A stretch of DNA of 64,000 nt from AWTP1-13 sp963827545 (GCA_963827545.1 CAWHBI010000017.1:1-64000); one strand, 5' to 3'. Numbered from the stretch's first letter, positions 37,637 to 46,313 are shown. The notes: generated by a model not told the origin, from the letters alone. Made by a program: numbers and translations.

Positions 37637-37649
37637 TGAACGTTGTTCA
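37637..37649. promoter_or_regulatory. Operator-like palindrome TGAACGTTGTTCA (proximal)
   Basis: This second TGAAC-N3-GTTCA site ends 15 bases before the pspA ATG and adjoins its AGGAGA ribosome site. Occupation here would block transcription or translation start. The conserved arms and variable centres (GAG, GTT) point to one regulator. Confidence 0.6.
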
Positions 37650-37664
37650 TAATAGGAGACAGCG

Positions 37665-38369
37665 ATGCTCAAATTGTTCACCACATTGGCACGCGGCGCC
37701 GCTGCGCAGGTCGAGGAGGCCGTTTTCGATGCCAATGCCGTCCGTATCCTGGAGCAGCAACTGCGCGACGCCGCAGGCGCCTTGGAGCAATCGCGGCGCG
37801 AGCTCGCTTGCGCCATGGCCCATCAGGCCTCGGAAGAGCGCGCAGTCGCCATGCTGTCTGAGCGCATCAAGGAGTTGGAAACCAGCGGTCGCAAGGCGAT
37901 CGATGCCGGCCGGGATGATCTCGCCGAGGAGGTCGCCATTGAAATCGCCGCCACCGAGGACGAACGCACCGAACGCAGCGATGCTGCCAAGCGCGGCGGC
38001 GATGAAATCAGACGGCTGCGGCAACTGGTGGAGGAAGGCCGCAAGCGGCTGCTCGAGCTGCGCCGCGGCCTGGAGCTGACAAGGGCGCAGGAGGCTTTGC
38101 GCCGCGCCGGCGCCAACGGCCGCCGCGCCATCGCAAGCGGCAGGGGCGCATTGCGCGAAGCCGAGACCACGCTCGCCAGAATTCGCGCCACCCAGGCCAA
38201 GGAGCAGGACATCGCCGCGGCGCTCGATGAGCTCGAGGGCGGGCCGGGCCGCGATCTCGAGGCGCGTCTCGACAAGGCTGGCTTGGGCTCCGCCAAGAGG
38301 ACCAACCCGGCCGATGTCCTGAAGCGGTTGCGGGCCATGCCGGCGGATCAATCCGTGAGCCCGGTCTGA
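37665..38369 (+). CDS. pspA: PspA/IM30 family membrane-stress protein
   Basis: This 234-aa protein is almost wholly alpha-helical and charged. The N-terminal amphipathic helix (MLKLFTTLARGAAAQVEEAVFDANAVRILEQQLRDA) would bind membranes, and long coiled coils follow to about residue 190. PspA-like proteins oligomerise and stabilise damaged membranes. An AGGAGA site precedes the ATG. Two TGAAC-N3-GTTCA operators lie upstream, and yiaA follows, giving a small stress operon. No PspF or sigma-54 site is seen. Confidence 0.88.
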   Translation: MLKLFTTLARGAAAQVEEAVFDANAVRILEQQLRDAAGALEQSRRELACAMAHQASEERAVAMLSERIKELETSGRKAIDAGRDDLAEEVAIEIAATEDERTERSDAAKRGGDEIRRLRQLVEEGRKRLLELRRGLELTRAQEALRRAGANGRRAIASGRGALREAETTLARIRATQAKEQDIAAALDELEGGPGRDLEARLDKAGLGSAKRTNPADVLKRLRAMPADQSVSPV

Positions 38370-38427
38370 CCGGACCAAAACCGTCCACCTGTCGAGTCGA
38401 TCACAGTTTCAACCGGGAGTGCTTTCC

Positions 38428-38721
38428 ATGTCGAACAATCACACGCACGCTGCGACATCGGGCCTGAACACGGCCGCGTGGGTGAGCTTCACCTACATCC
38501 AGTTCGCGTTCGCGCTGGGCATGTCGGCCATCGGCATCTGGGCGGTGCCGCTGGATCTGATGACCAAGGGTTACCTGGTCATGGCCGTCGTGTTCACGGT
38601 CGGCGCCACATTCACGTTGGCCAAGACGGTCCGCGACGAGCACGAGGCAAGGCGCATGGCCAATCGCCTGGAAGAAGCGCGCGCCGAGAAGCTGCTGATG
38701 GAAGTCGGCCGCACCGGATAA
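38428..38721 (+). CDS. YiaA/YiaB-type two-helix membrane protein
   Basis: This 97-aa protein has two hydrophobic helices (WVSFTYIQFAFALGMSAIGIWAV and GYLVMAVVFTVGATFTLAKTV) followed by a charged tail (DEHEARRMANRLEEARAEKLL). That is the YiaAB domain layout. The ATG at 38428 is preceded by GGGAG. It lies 58 bases after pspA and is likely cotranscribed; YiaAB-PspA pairs recur in proteobacteria. The function is probably in membrane stress. Confidence 0.85.
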   Translation: MSNNHTHAATSGLNTAAWVSFTYIQFAFALGMSAIGIWAVPLDLMTKGYLVMAVVFTVGATFTLAKTVRDEHEARRMANRLEEARAEKLLMEVGRTG

Positions 38722-38807
38722 GGAACGAGCCCTCACCAGACGCAGATGTGCGGGCACTCAGTCGCGCCCGCACGCATAGTTGCGTTGCCCGCGGCACGGC
38801 AACGCAA

Positions 38808-39875
38808 TCACGCCGCCTTCTTCCGGTTGGCCTCGAGCCGCGAGTCGACCAGGGCGACCGTCGCATCGATCGTCGGATGGCTCAGGCCCTTCTGCTTGGC
38901 AATCAGCTGCACCAGCTTGTCGGCGCGCTCGATGTTGGGGGCGCCGTTGTTGAGAGCGCGCGCGGCCGAGGCCGGGCGCGTCAGACTCTGCGCCGCGGCG
39001 GCATACTTCTCGAACGGCACCAGATCGCCGGGCGCCGCGCCGAGCTTGACGCACAGGTCGTTGACGAAATTGTAGACCGTGCGCGACGTCTCGATATCGC
39101 TGTGCACGGCCTCCTGGGCGGTGCGCATGCCGTCCTTGGTCACGCAGCGGTAGTTGCCGGCCAGCAGCATCGCCCACTTGGCGAGGGGAACGAAGATGGA
39201 GTCGTGCACGCGCAGCTTCACCGGCAGCTCGATCTTGCCGTCGCCCGTGTCAAAGCGGACCGCATCGATATCCTTCTCGAGCTGGCGCAGAATGGCAGTG
39301 CTCTTCTCGTCGCCGAACTTGGCCACCTTGAAGTTGGTCGGCAGCGTCACCTGCAGCACGTTGACCTTCTCCTCCGGCGGGCGGATCGCCTGAGGATCGG
39401 GGCTGTTGAGGGTGATCGCCGCGGGATCGAACGAGTCCCACACGGTCGGATCGGTATAGGCGGGCCTCAGCGCATCGTAGTTGAGGCCCGGGATGCGCTT
39501 CACGTAGGGCAGCGGCGGCATGTTCATGATGGACATGCAGGGCACACGCGATTTGGCGACGGCGTCCAGCAACTCGCGCACGCCGGGCGAGCGATACTGC
39601 GGCTCCTGCATCGCAAGGCCGACGAGGTCGTAGTCCTTCGGGTTGATGCCGGCCGTGCCGCCAGCGGTGACCTTGCCGGGCAGCTTGCGGGAGTCGAGCA
39701 CGACCGGGTCATTGCGGCCCCTGACCGGCAGGCGCACGCGGAAGCCCTCCGTGTTGATCAGCTCCGCCTCGGCGGGGAGGCACACCAGGTGAATCTTGTG
39801 GCCGCCGAACAGGATCTTGGAGGCCAGGAGCGATCCGTAGGACGCGCCCATCATGAGGATATTGTACGTGGCCAT
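38808..39875 (-). CDS. Ketopantoate reductase-like (ApbA/PanE family) protein
   Basis: This 355-aa protein starts with a Rossmann-like segment (MATYNILMMGASYGSLLASKILFGGHKIHLVCLP) and has an ApbA-type C-terminal helical domain (LPVKLRVHDSIFVPLAKWAMLLAGNYRC). The glycine motif is GASYGS rather than the usual GxGxxG, so NADPH binding is altered or it acts on another substrate. It is probably not the pantothenate enzyme. It is transcribed alone, convergent with yiaA and divergent from hicB. Confidence 0.75.
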   Translation of the reverse strand: MATYNILMMGASYGSLLASKILFGGHKIHLVCLPAEAELINTEGFRVRLPVRGRNDPVVLDSRKLPGKVTAGGTAGINPKDYDLVGLAMQEPQYRSPGVRELLDAVAKSRVPCMSIMNMPPLPYVKRIPGLNYDALRPAYTDPTVWDSFDPAAITLNSPDPQAIRPPEEKVNVLQVTLPTNFKVAKFGDEKSTAILRQLEKDIDAVRFDTGDGKIELPVKLRVHDSIFVPLAKWAMLLAGNYRCVTKDGMRTAQEAVHSDIETSRTVYNFVNDLCVKLGAAPGDLVPFEKYAAAAQSLTRPASAARALNNGAPNIERADKLVQLIAKQKGLSHPTIDATVALVDSRLEANRKKAA

Positions 39876-40049
39876 GGCCCAGCCTTGCTCCCTTGCTTTG
39901 ATCGGAACGAGGGGTACCTCGTCCGGTGCGTGTTGTTCGTGGATCAGCAATGCTATTCGGCCCACGCCGCGCATGCAATGCAGATCGGCCGGCCGGATTG
40001 TCGGACAGAGTTGCCATCGCTCTATTGAAGCCGTCGCTGGAGCAAAGGC

Positions 40050-40277
40050 ATGAGCGCAAGACTGGAATATCCCGTCTTGATCGAGGCGCTGTGTCCCGAG
40101 GACGGTGGCGGCTTCGTTGCGACGGTGCCCGATCTCCCGGGCTGCATGTCGGACGGAGAGACGCCCGAAGAGGCGCTCGCCAATGTGAGGGATGCGGTGG
40201 ACGCGTGGATCGAGGAGGCGCGCGCGCTCGGTCGCGCGGTGCCCGTACCCTCGCGTCGTCATGTTGCTGCGGAGTAG
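40050..40277 (+). CDS. hicB: HicB-like protein, orphan
   Basis: This 75-aa protein carries the HicB N-terminal fold: YPVLIEALCPEDGGGFVATVPDLPGCMSDGETPEEALANVRDAVDAWIEEA. HicB antitoxins bind the RNase HicA. No HicA-like ORF (a basic protein of about 60 aa with a conserved His) is next to it on either side, and the C-terminal DNA-binding domain is absent. It is therefore a stand-alone HicB-fold protein. Its TAG stop is part of the palindromic repeat at 40274. Confidence 0.82.
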   Translation: MSARLEYPVLIEALCPEDGGGFVATVPDLPGCMSDGETPEEALANVRDAVDAWIEEARALGRAVPVPSRRHVAAE

Positions 40278-40362
40278 GTTGGGTCGAGCGGCAGCGATGA
40301 CCCAACACGGGTTGGAATACGATCTTGCGCGTTGGGTCTGCGCTTCGCTTGACCCAACCTAC
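40274..40362. repeat. 89-bp palindrome between convergent hicB and glcB
   Basis: The 12-bp perfect arms are GTAGGTTGGGTC and GACCCAACCTAC. Internal GACCCAAC/GTTGGGTC pairs repeat the motif. The left arm supplies the TAG stop of hicB and the right arm, read on the minus strand, supplies the TAG stop of glcB. It may also act as a bidirectional terminator. Confidence 0.75.
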
Positions 40363-42561
40363 GAGACCCGTTTCGCCTCTATCCGCCGCGCGTGCAGGAT
40401 CGGCTCGGTGTAGCCGTTGGGCTGGGCGCGGCCCTTGAAGACGAGGTCGCAGGCGGCTTGAAAGGCTACCGACTGGTCGAAGTTGGGGGCCATTGGCCGA
40501 TACAGCGGATCGCCCGCGTTCTGCTGGTCCACGACCGCTGCCATGCGCCGCATCGTCTCCATCACCTGGGCCTCGCTGGTGATGCCGTGGGCGAGCCAGT
40601 TGGCGATGTGCTGGCTGGAGATGCGCAGGGTCGCGCGGTCCTCCATGAGGCCGACGTTGTTGATGTCGGGCACCTTGGAGCAGCCGACGCCCTGGTCGAT
40701 CCAGCGCACCACGTAGCCGAGGATGCCTTGCGCGTTGTTGTCGAGCTCGCGCTGGATGTCCTCGAAGCGACCAGTTCACGCGGTCGGCCACCGGGATGGT
40801 CAGGATGTCATCGAGCGAGGCACGCGGGCGTGAGCGCAACTCGGCCTGGCGCTTGAAGACATCGACCTTGTGATAGTGCAGCGCGTGCAGCGTGGCGGCC
40901 GTGGGCGAAGGCACCCAGGCGGTGTTGGCGCCGGCCTGCACGTGGGCGATCTTCTGCGCCATCATGTCGGCCATGCGGTCGGGCATCGCCCACATGCCCT
41001 TGCCGATCTGCGCCCGGCCCGGCAGCCCGCAGGCGAGGCCGATGTCGACGTTCCAGTCCTCGTAGGCCTTGATCCAGGGCGTGGCGCGCATGTCGCCCTT
41101 GCGGATCATGGGCCCGGCTTCCATGGACGTGTGGATCTCGTCGCCCGTGCGGTCGAGGAAGCCCGTATTGATGAAGCATACGCGGTGGCGGGCGGCGCGG
41201 ATGCACTCCTTGAGGTTGACGGTGGTGCGCCGCTCCTCGTCCATGATGCCCATCTTGAGCGTGTGGCGGGCAAGGCCCAGCGCGTCCTCGACGCGGTCGA
41301 ACAGCTCGCTGGCGAAGGCGACCTCCTCGGGCCCGTGCATCTTCGGTTTGACGATATAGACCGAGCCGGCGCGGCTGTTCCTGAAGGCCGTGTTGCCCTT
41401 GAGGTCGTGCATGGCGATGAGCGAGGTCACCACGCAGTCGAGGATGCCTTCGGGCACAGGCTGATCGTTCCTGTCGAGGATGGAGGTGTCCATCATCAGG
41501 TGGCCGACGTTGCGCACCAGCAGCAGGCTGCGGCCGTGCAAGGTCAGCTCGGCGCCGCCGTCCGGGGTGGTGTAGACGCGGTCCGGGTTGAGACGGCGCG
41601 TCATGGGCTTGCCGCCCTTCTCGAAGCTGTCGCTGAGCGTGCCCCGCATCAGCCCGAGCCAGTTGCGATAAGCGGCCACCTTGTCGTCGGGGTCGACGGC
41701 GGCAATCGAGTCCTCCAGATCGACGATGGTGGTGATGGCCGCCTCGAGAACCACGTCGGCCACGCCGGCGATGTCGGCCTTGCCGATGTAGTGCCGGTTG
41801 TCGATCTGGATCTCGGCGTGCAGCCCGTTGTGGGTGAGCAGGATGGCGCGCGGTTCTGCCGGGTTGCCGCGATAGCCGACGAACTGGGCGGGATCCGCCA
41901 GAGCCACCAGCCTGGCCGGATCGTCGAGCCATGTTTCCTCGATGCTCTCGAAGCTGACGACGAGGCGGCCGTCGTGCACGGCATAGCCCTTGACGGCGGT
42001 GTGCGAGCCGGTGGCCAGCGGGGCGATCTCGTCGAGGAAGCGCTTGGTCCAGGCGAACACCTTGGCGCCGCGCACGGGGTTGTAGCTGCCGCCGCGGGTG
42101 GCGCCGCCGTCCTCGGGCAGCGCATCGGTGCCGTAGAGCGCATCATAGAGGCTGCCCCAGCGGGCGTTGGCAGCGTTGAGGGCGTAGCGTGCGTTGGTCA
42201 CCGGCACGACCAATTGGGGTCCAGCGATGTGCGCGATCTCGTCGTCGACGTTGGCCGTATCGACGGCGAAATCGGGTCCCTCAGGCACGAGATAGCCGAT
42301 CTCGCCGAGAAAGGCCTTGTAGGCATCGAGGTCGAAAGGCCTGCCCCTGCGCTGGCGGTGCCATGCATCGATCCGGGCCTGCAGCTCGTCGCGCTTCTTC
42401 AGGAGCGTGCGGTTCTTGGGCGCAAGGTCGTGCACGATGCGGTCGAGGCGGGTCCAAAAACCGGTCTCGGACACGCCCGTGCCGGGCAGCGCTTCCTTGA
42501 CGATGAAATCGTAGAGAACCCTCGCCACGCTCAGGCCGTCGACGACGACGCGCTCGTTCAT
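40359..42561 (-). pseudogene. glcB: Malate synthase G, frameshifted near the C-terminus
   Basis: Malate synthase G condenses glyoxylate with acetyl-CoA. The N-terminal three quarters are intact (LPGTGVSETGFWTRLDRIVHDLAPKN, NARYALNAANARWGSLYDALYGTDA, LEDSIAAVDPDDKVAAYRNWLGLMRG, CFINTGFLDRTGDEIHTSMEAGPM). After RVNWS the frame shifts by +1 near 40769. Removing one base from TGGTCGCTTCGAG gives WSFEDIQRELDNNAQG, and the C-terminus continues (VRWIDQGVGCSKVPDINNVGLMEDRATLRISSQ). The corrected length of about 733 aa is normal. A sequence error is the likeliest cause. Confidence 0.88.
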
Positions 42562-43122
42562 GCGATATTTGTGCTCCGGCTGGCTGCGACGGCTCGACTA
42601 TCACATTTTCGGTGATCAGTTCATCGATCTCCAAGGGGGTTTGTAGCCGGCCTTGCTTAAGGATTTTCCGTCCGTGTTGCCAGTACACGGAAGCAGCGCG
42701 CAATCGCGCTGGCGTGGCGCAGAGCTCGATCATTGCGCCTTGCCGATCGCAGCATATTCGACCGTCGCTACTGCGCCGCGCGCCTTGGTTTGCGGGCAAG
42801 TGTGCACCTGCCGCACATGAACACGGCTCTGGCGGAAGATCAGAGCCGCCCGATCAGCAAGCTGACCGGTGCGGCCGATGCCCAACACCTTGCAATAGGG
42901 TTTTGTGGCGCTCAGCGCTCAAGGCCGGGTCTGAACTTGCCCATCGTCGCCTTGCGGTCGTTCTCGATCACCTAGAGCAGGATCGCTTCGGATTGGATCA
43001 CTTTGCCTCAGCTACAACGTGGCGGCCGAAGCGTGATCCGCTTCATGAACTCGAGAGATTCACGTTCCATGATCGAAGCGAAGCGCTTCGATCAGAAACG
43101 ATCTTGCTCGAGTCGGCGTTCT
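42562..43122. other. Intergenic with palindromic remnants, no convincing gene
   Basis: The 560 bases upstream of glcB contain several short ORFs without recognisable features. One minus-strand frame (MIELCATPARLRAASVYWQHGRK, about 42733 down into glcB) looks protein-like but has no stop before it enters glcB out of frame. The right half, from about 42975, carries AGAGCAGGATCGCTTCGG and GAAGCGTGATCCGCTTC, palindromic pieces like those between genes in Hyphomicrobiales. Confidence 0.45.
43071..43095 (-). terminator. Hairpin TGATCGAAGCG/CGCTTCGATCA
   Basis: A perfect 11-bp stem with an AAG loop lies 28 bases beyond the stop of the minus-strand gene at 43123. It is probably a terminator or a palindromic repeat remnant. 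Confidence 0.5.
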
Positions 43123-43347
43123 TCAGGCCGAGCGGCGGCCCTTGCCGCGATGGCGCTGGGCGTAGTCGTAGATGCTGAGCAGCACCGCCGGCGAGGTGTC
43201 GACGCCCACGGCCAGCGCGGCACCCGTCGCCAGGGCGCGGACCTTTTCGAGCGACACGGGCTCATCCTGGCGTGCGGCCCAATCCGGCGTGTTCTCATTC
43301 TCGGCCACGAGCCGGGGCGCGCGACGGCGGAAAACTTTGTCGAGCAT
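43123..43347 (-). CDS. Small conserved-looking hypothetical protein, 74 aa
   Basis: The protein starts MLDKVFRRRAPRLVAENENTPDW and has a mildly hydrophobic C-terminal half (VRALATGAALAVGVDTSPAVLLSIYDYAQRHRGKG). I do not recognise the family. The start is taken at 43347 (second in-frame start), which follows GAGGAGAAG. A hairpin follows the stop. It lies alone between glcB and the FAD-oxidase gene. Confidence 0.6.
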   Translation of the reverse strand: MLDKVFRRRAPRLVAENENTPDWAARQDEPVSLEKVRALATGAALAVGVDTSPAVLLSIYDYAQRHRGKGRRSA

Positions 43348-43554
43348 TGTCTTCTTCTCCTCGCCGACGCACGCAGGCATAAAGGCGGCGACTAAGTTCC
43401 GAGGCGTAGATCGAGATGGCGCTGCTGCATTGCAACAGCGGCCGCCTTCACTTCGCTACACGACCTTGTGAACGGCGTTCGTTGCTCGTAGCATCCGCCG
43501 CGAGGGCTGCCCCGAGGCGGCCGCAACGGGCGCAAAAAGGGGTTGCGATTGGCC

Positions 43555-44973
43555 ATGCCTGCGGCATCGAGCGCGAGCGAGCGGAGCAATGTGGCCACGG
43601 CGATCGCCGTGCTGCGCCAGCGCTTCGGCGAGCGGCTGCAGACGGGCGAAGCCATCCGCCGCCAGCACGCCAACACCATCACCTGGATCCCCAACCAGCC
43701 GCCCGACGCCGTGATCTGGATCGAGACCGGCGAGGAGGTGCGCCAGGTCGTGGATGTCGCGCGCACCCACCGGGTCCCCATCATCCCGTTCGGCGCCGGC
43801 ACCTCGCTGGAGGGCCACATCAATGCGCCGCGCGGCGGCCTCTCGCTCGACTTTGCGCGCATGAACCGGGTGCTGGCTGTCAACGAGCGCGACCTCGACT
43901 CCGTGGTTGAGCCCGGCGTATCCCGCAAGCAGCTCAACGACTACCTGCACGACATGGGGCTGTTCTTCCCCGTGGACCCTGGCGCCGAGGAGGCCACCAT
44001 CGGCGGCATGGCGGCCACCCGCGCCTCCGGCACCACCGCGGTGCGCTACGGCACCATGCGCGAGAACGTGCTCAACCTCACCGCGGTGATGGCCGACGGC
44101 TCGGTCGTCAAGACGGCGCAGCGCGCGCGCAAGTCTGCGGCCGGCTACGACTTGACCCGCCTGCTGGTGGGCTCCGAGGGCACGCTCGGGATCATCACCG
44201 AGCTCACGGTGCGCCTCTACGGCATCCCGGAGAGGATCCTGGCGGCGGTGTGCCCGTTCGCCACGCTGGAGGGCGCCTGCAATGCCGTGATCCAGTCGAT
44301 CCAGCTGGGCCTCGGCGTGGCGCGCATGGAGCTGCTGGACCCGCCGCAGATCCGCGCCGTCAACATCTACGCCAAGCTCGGGCTGGAGGAGAAGCCGACC
44401 CTGTTCCTCGAGTTCCACGGCACCGAGGCCGGCGCGCGCGACCAGGTGGAGAACTTCAAGGCGCTGGCGGAGGCCGAGGGCGCGATCCGCTTCGACTGGG
44501 CCGAGAGCGAGGAGGAGCGCCGGCGCCTGTGGAAGGCGCGGCACGACGCCTACTGGGCGATCAAAACGGTGTGGCCCGGCAAGGACGCGCTGGCGACCGA
44601 CGTGTGCGTGCCGATCTCGCGGCTGGCCGAGTGCGTGGTTGCGACGCAGAAGGACATCGAGGCCTCGGGGCTCGTCGCCCCCATCGTCGGCCACGTAGGC
44701 GACGGCAACTTCCACACCACGCCCGTGTTCGACCGCGCCAACCCCAAGGAGATGGCGGCGCTGGAGGGTTTCCTGGAGCGCCTCGCCCAGCGCGCCATCG
44801 CCATGGAGGGCACCTGCACCGGCGAGCACGGCATCGGCCAGGGCAAGACCAAGTATCTCGAGGCCGAGCTGGGCGAGGGCCTCGCCGTCATGCGCGCCAT
44901 CAAGGCGGCGCTTGACCCGCTGGATATCATGAACCCGGGCAAGATTTTGCCGGGGCGAGGTAGGGCGCAATAA
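43555..44973 (+). CDS. FAD-linked oxidase (GlcD/D-lactate dehydrogenase-like)
   Basis: This 472-aa flavoprotein of the PCMH/FAD-oxidase C family has FAD-binding segments IIPFGAGTSLEGHI, VDPGAEEATIGGMAATRASGTTAVRYG and LVGSEGTLGIITELTVRL. The C-terminal VGHVGDGNFHT and CTGEHGIGQGKTKYL motifs are typical of glycolate and D-lactate dehydrogenases. As a stand-alone protein it most resembles D-lactate dehydrogenase (cytochrome). Nearby malate synthase would suit a glycolate/glyoxylate link. Its last residues (GRAQ) and TAA stop come from the repeat at 44960. The start is 43555 (ATG), or 43543 (TTG). Confidence 0.9.
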   Translation: MPAASSASERSNVATAIAVLRQRFGERLQTGEAIRRQHANTITWIPNQPPDAVIWIETGEEVRQVVDVARTHRVPIIPFGAGTSLEGHINAPRGGLSLDFARMNRVLAVNERDLDSVVEPGVSRKQLNDYLHDMGLFFPVDPGAEEATIGGMAATRASGTTAVRYGTMRENVLNLTAVMADGSVVKTAQRARKSAAGYDLTRLLVGSEGTLGIITELTVRLYGIPERILAAVCPFATLEGACNAVIQSIQLGLGVARMELLDPPQIRAVNIYAKLGLEEKPTLFLEFHGTEAGARDQVENFKALAEAEGAIRFDWAESEEERRRLWKARHDAYWAIKTVWPGKDALATDVCVPISRLAECVVATQKDIEASGLVAPIVGHVGDGNFHTTPVFDRANPKEMAALEGFLERLAQRAIAMEGTCTGEHGIGQGKTKYLEAELGEGLAVMRAIKAALDPLDIMNPGKILPGRGRAQ

Positions 44974-45059
44974 GGCGGTAGCCGCATTGCGCCGTCTCTC
45001 CTTCACGTGCGGCGAGGCGGCTGCAATCGGCGCAAATACGCTGCGCTATTGCGCCCTAC
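44960..45059. repeat. 100-bp GCGCAATA-type palindromic repeat, copy 1
   Basis: The arms GTAGGGCGCAAT and ATTGCGCCCTAC (12 bp, perfect) enclose GCGGTAGCCGCATTGCGCCGTCTCTCC and a GC-rich centre. The left arm and following bases supply the end and TAA stop of the FAD-oxidase gene. A near-identical copy lies at 45291-45385, and both are followed by GATTCTCG. Confidence 0.82.
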
Positions 45060-45080
45060 GATTCTCGAAGGAGCGTATGC

Positions 45081-45302
45081 ATGGCTCAGAAGGACATGCT
45101 CTCGGCACGCGAGCGCCGCTTGCGACGTGCGGCGGCGCGCAAGGGGCTGTCGATCCGCAAGCTGCGCCGCGGCCAGGATCGCGGCCGCTATCAGCTTGTG
45201 AGCCCGGACTTCGATGCGACCAGGACTTCGCAAGACCGCACGCACCCACATTCGTTCTCGCTGGAAGAGGCCGAGAGATACATTGCCGGCAGGGCGCAAT
45301 AA
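45081..45302 (+). CDS. Small basic hypothetical protein, 73 aa
   Basis: The protein is strongly basic in its N-terminal half (ARERRLRRAAARKGLSIRKLRRGQDRGRYQL) and ends SFSLEEAERYIAGRAQ. The layout resembles small alphaproteobacterial proteins of unknown role that may bind nucleic acid. It lies between two copies of the same repeat; the second copy supplies its last codons and TAA. A GAAGGAG site precedes the ATG (TCGAAGGAGCGTATGCATGG), although the first ATG in the string is out of frame. Confidence 0.6.
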   Translation: MAQKDMLSARERRLRRAAARKGLSIRKLRRGQDRGRYQLVSPDFDATRTSQDRTHPHSFSLEEAERYIAGRAQ

Positions 45303-45385
45303 GGCGACAGCCGCATTGCGCCGTCTCTCCTTCACGTCCGGCAAGGCGGCTGCAGTCGGCGCAATACGCTGCGCTATTGCGCCCT
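45291..45385. repeat. GCGCAATA-type palindromic repeat, copy 2
   Basis: The arms AGGGCGCAAT and ATTGCGCCCT enclose a centre nearly the same as copy 1. It lies between convergent genes. The left arm gives the TAA stop of the 45081 gene and the right side, read on the minus strand (TAGGGC), gives the TAG stop of the Rieske gene. Confidence 0.82.
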
Positions 45386-45821
45386 ACGATTCTCGTTGCT
45401 GCTGCTCGCGATCCCGGCTCGGGCGGGCGCGGGCGATCCGGTCCCGCATCCCGTCGGGCACTGCGACCACCAGCTCGCCGTCGACGATCTCGATCTTCAC
45501 CGGCCGCAGGCGCATGCGCGGGTTGCCCTGGTGCTGGCCGGTGGCGATGTCGAACTCGTAGCCGTGCCAGGGGCAGGCGACGTTGGTCTGGTCCTTGGAG
45601 AAGGAGAGGCCGAGGCTGGTCTTGTCGTCCGCGATCAGCTCCTGCACGCGGGCGATGATCTTGCCCTGGCACACGGGCCCGCCCATGTGCGGGCAGACAT
45701 TCTCGAAGGCGGTGAACTGCCCGTTGCGGCAGAATACGCCGATTTCCGTGCCATCGATCTCGACGACTTTGCGTCCCGGGTCAGGGAACGCGGCCGCCTT
45801 GCCGATCACGACTTCTTTCAT
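45384..45821 (-). CDS. Rieske 2Fe-2S ferredoxin-like protein
   Basis: This 145-aa protein has both Rieske cluster motifs: ENVCPHMGG near residue 43 and ACPWHGYEF near residue 84. It also has a typical N-terminus (KAAAFPDPGRKVVEIDGTEIGVF). The insert between the motifs (KIIARVQELIADDKTSLGLSFSKDQ) is longer than in simple BphA3-type ferredoxins. It probably delivers electrons to an oxygenase encoded elsewhere. It is adjacent to a small helical protein gene and an amidohydrolase gene on the same strand. Confidence 0.9.
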   Translation of the reverse strand: MKEVVIGKAAAFPDPGRKVVEIDGTEIGVFCRNGQFTAFENVCPHMGGPVCQGKIIARVQELIADDKTSLGLSFSKDQTNVACPWHGYEFDIATGQHQGNPRMRLRPVKIEIVDGELVVAVPDGMRDRIARARPSRDREQQQRES

Positions 45822-45849
45822 GGGGCACACCTCAACGGTTCTGTGCCTG

Positions 45850-46137
45850 TCATCTCGCGCGGCGGTACCACATCGACAGGTCGAACAGGTTGAGATCGAC
45901 CGCGCGCAGCATCTCGCTGACCACCACGACGACCTCGGTCGGCGTGATCTTGTCGGCCGAGACGGGAGGAGCCGGCGTCGCCACTCCCTCCGCCTTGGCG
46001 GCATAGAGCTTGATCGCCGCCGTGAGCACGCGCTCGAGCTCGCCGCTGCCACTGCGCGGCCGCCCGCTCGCCAGCATCCGCTCCGCCGCTCCGCGAACGC
46101 GGCGGCGGTGCGGCTGAATCCCTTGCGAGCTCCTCAT
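45850..46137 (-). CDS. Small hypothetical protein, 95 aa
   Basis: The ATG at 46137 (MRSSQGIQPHRRR) gives a protein whose conserved-looking part is ELERVLTAAIKLYAAKAE, then KITPTEVVVVVSEMLRAVDLNLFDLSMWYRRAR. It has two amphipathic helices and no known motif. The frame remains open upstream but is Arg-rich there. It is 29 bases from the Rieske start and downstream of the amidohydrolase, so it may be a subunit or accessory protein in the same operon. Confidence 0.65.
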   Translation of the reverse strand: MRSSQGIQPHRRRVRGAAERMLASGRPRSGSGELERVLTAAIKLYAAKAEGVATPAPPVSADKITPTEVVVVVSEMLRAVDLNLFDLSMWYRRAR

Positions 46138-46313
46138 CAGAGCCTCCGGCCTGGAAGATACTTTCGTTCCGAGTGGGGCACCCAGCCCTCGCCCAGGGGA
46201 GACCTCTCGAACTCCACTCCTTGAACAAGGAAGCGGGTGGTCTCGGCGGGTGTCCCGCCAGCGGGAGAGTCGGGTGGCTCGCTTCCGCTCGCGCCCAGCA
46301 CTGTGCCCGACAC

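Larger units (their letters stand above)
37279..37664. other. Intergenic with tandem operators upstream of pspA
   Basis: No gene is evident in these 386 bases. The last 90 bases are AT-rich and hold two TGAAC-N3-GTTCA palindromes (listed separately) and the probable promoter of the pspA-yiaA operon. Confidence 0.5.

Noticed and set aside
40050..40277. HicAB toxin-antitoxin pair
   Set aside because: Only a HicB-fold protein is present. No HicA-like small basic ORF is found on either side.
40870..42615. Long ORF (581 aa) on the plus strand opposite glcB
   Set aside because: It is a shadow of malate synthase G; the composition is typical of antisense frames in high-GC genes and no motif is present.
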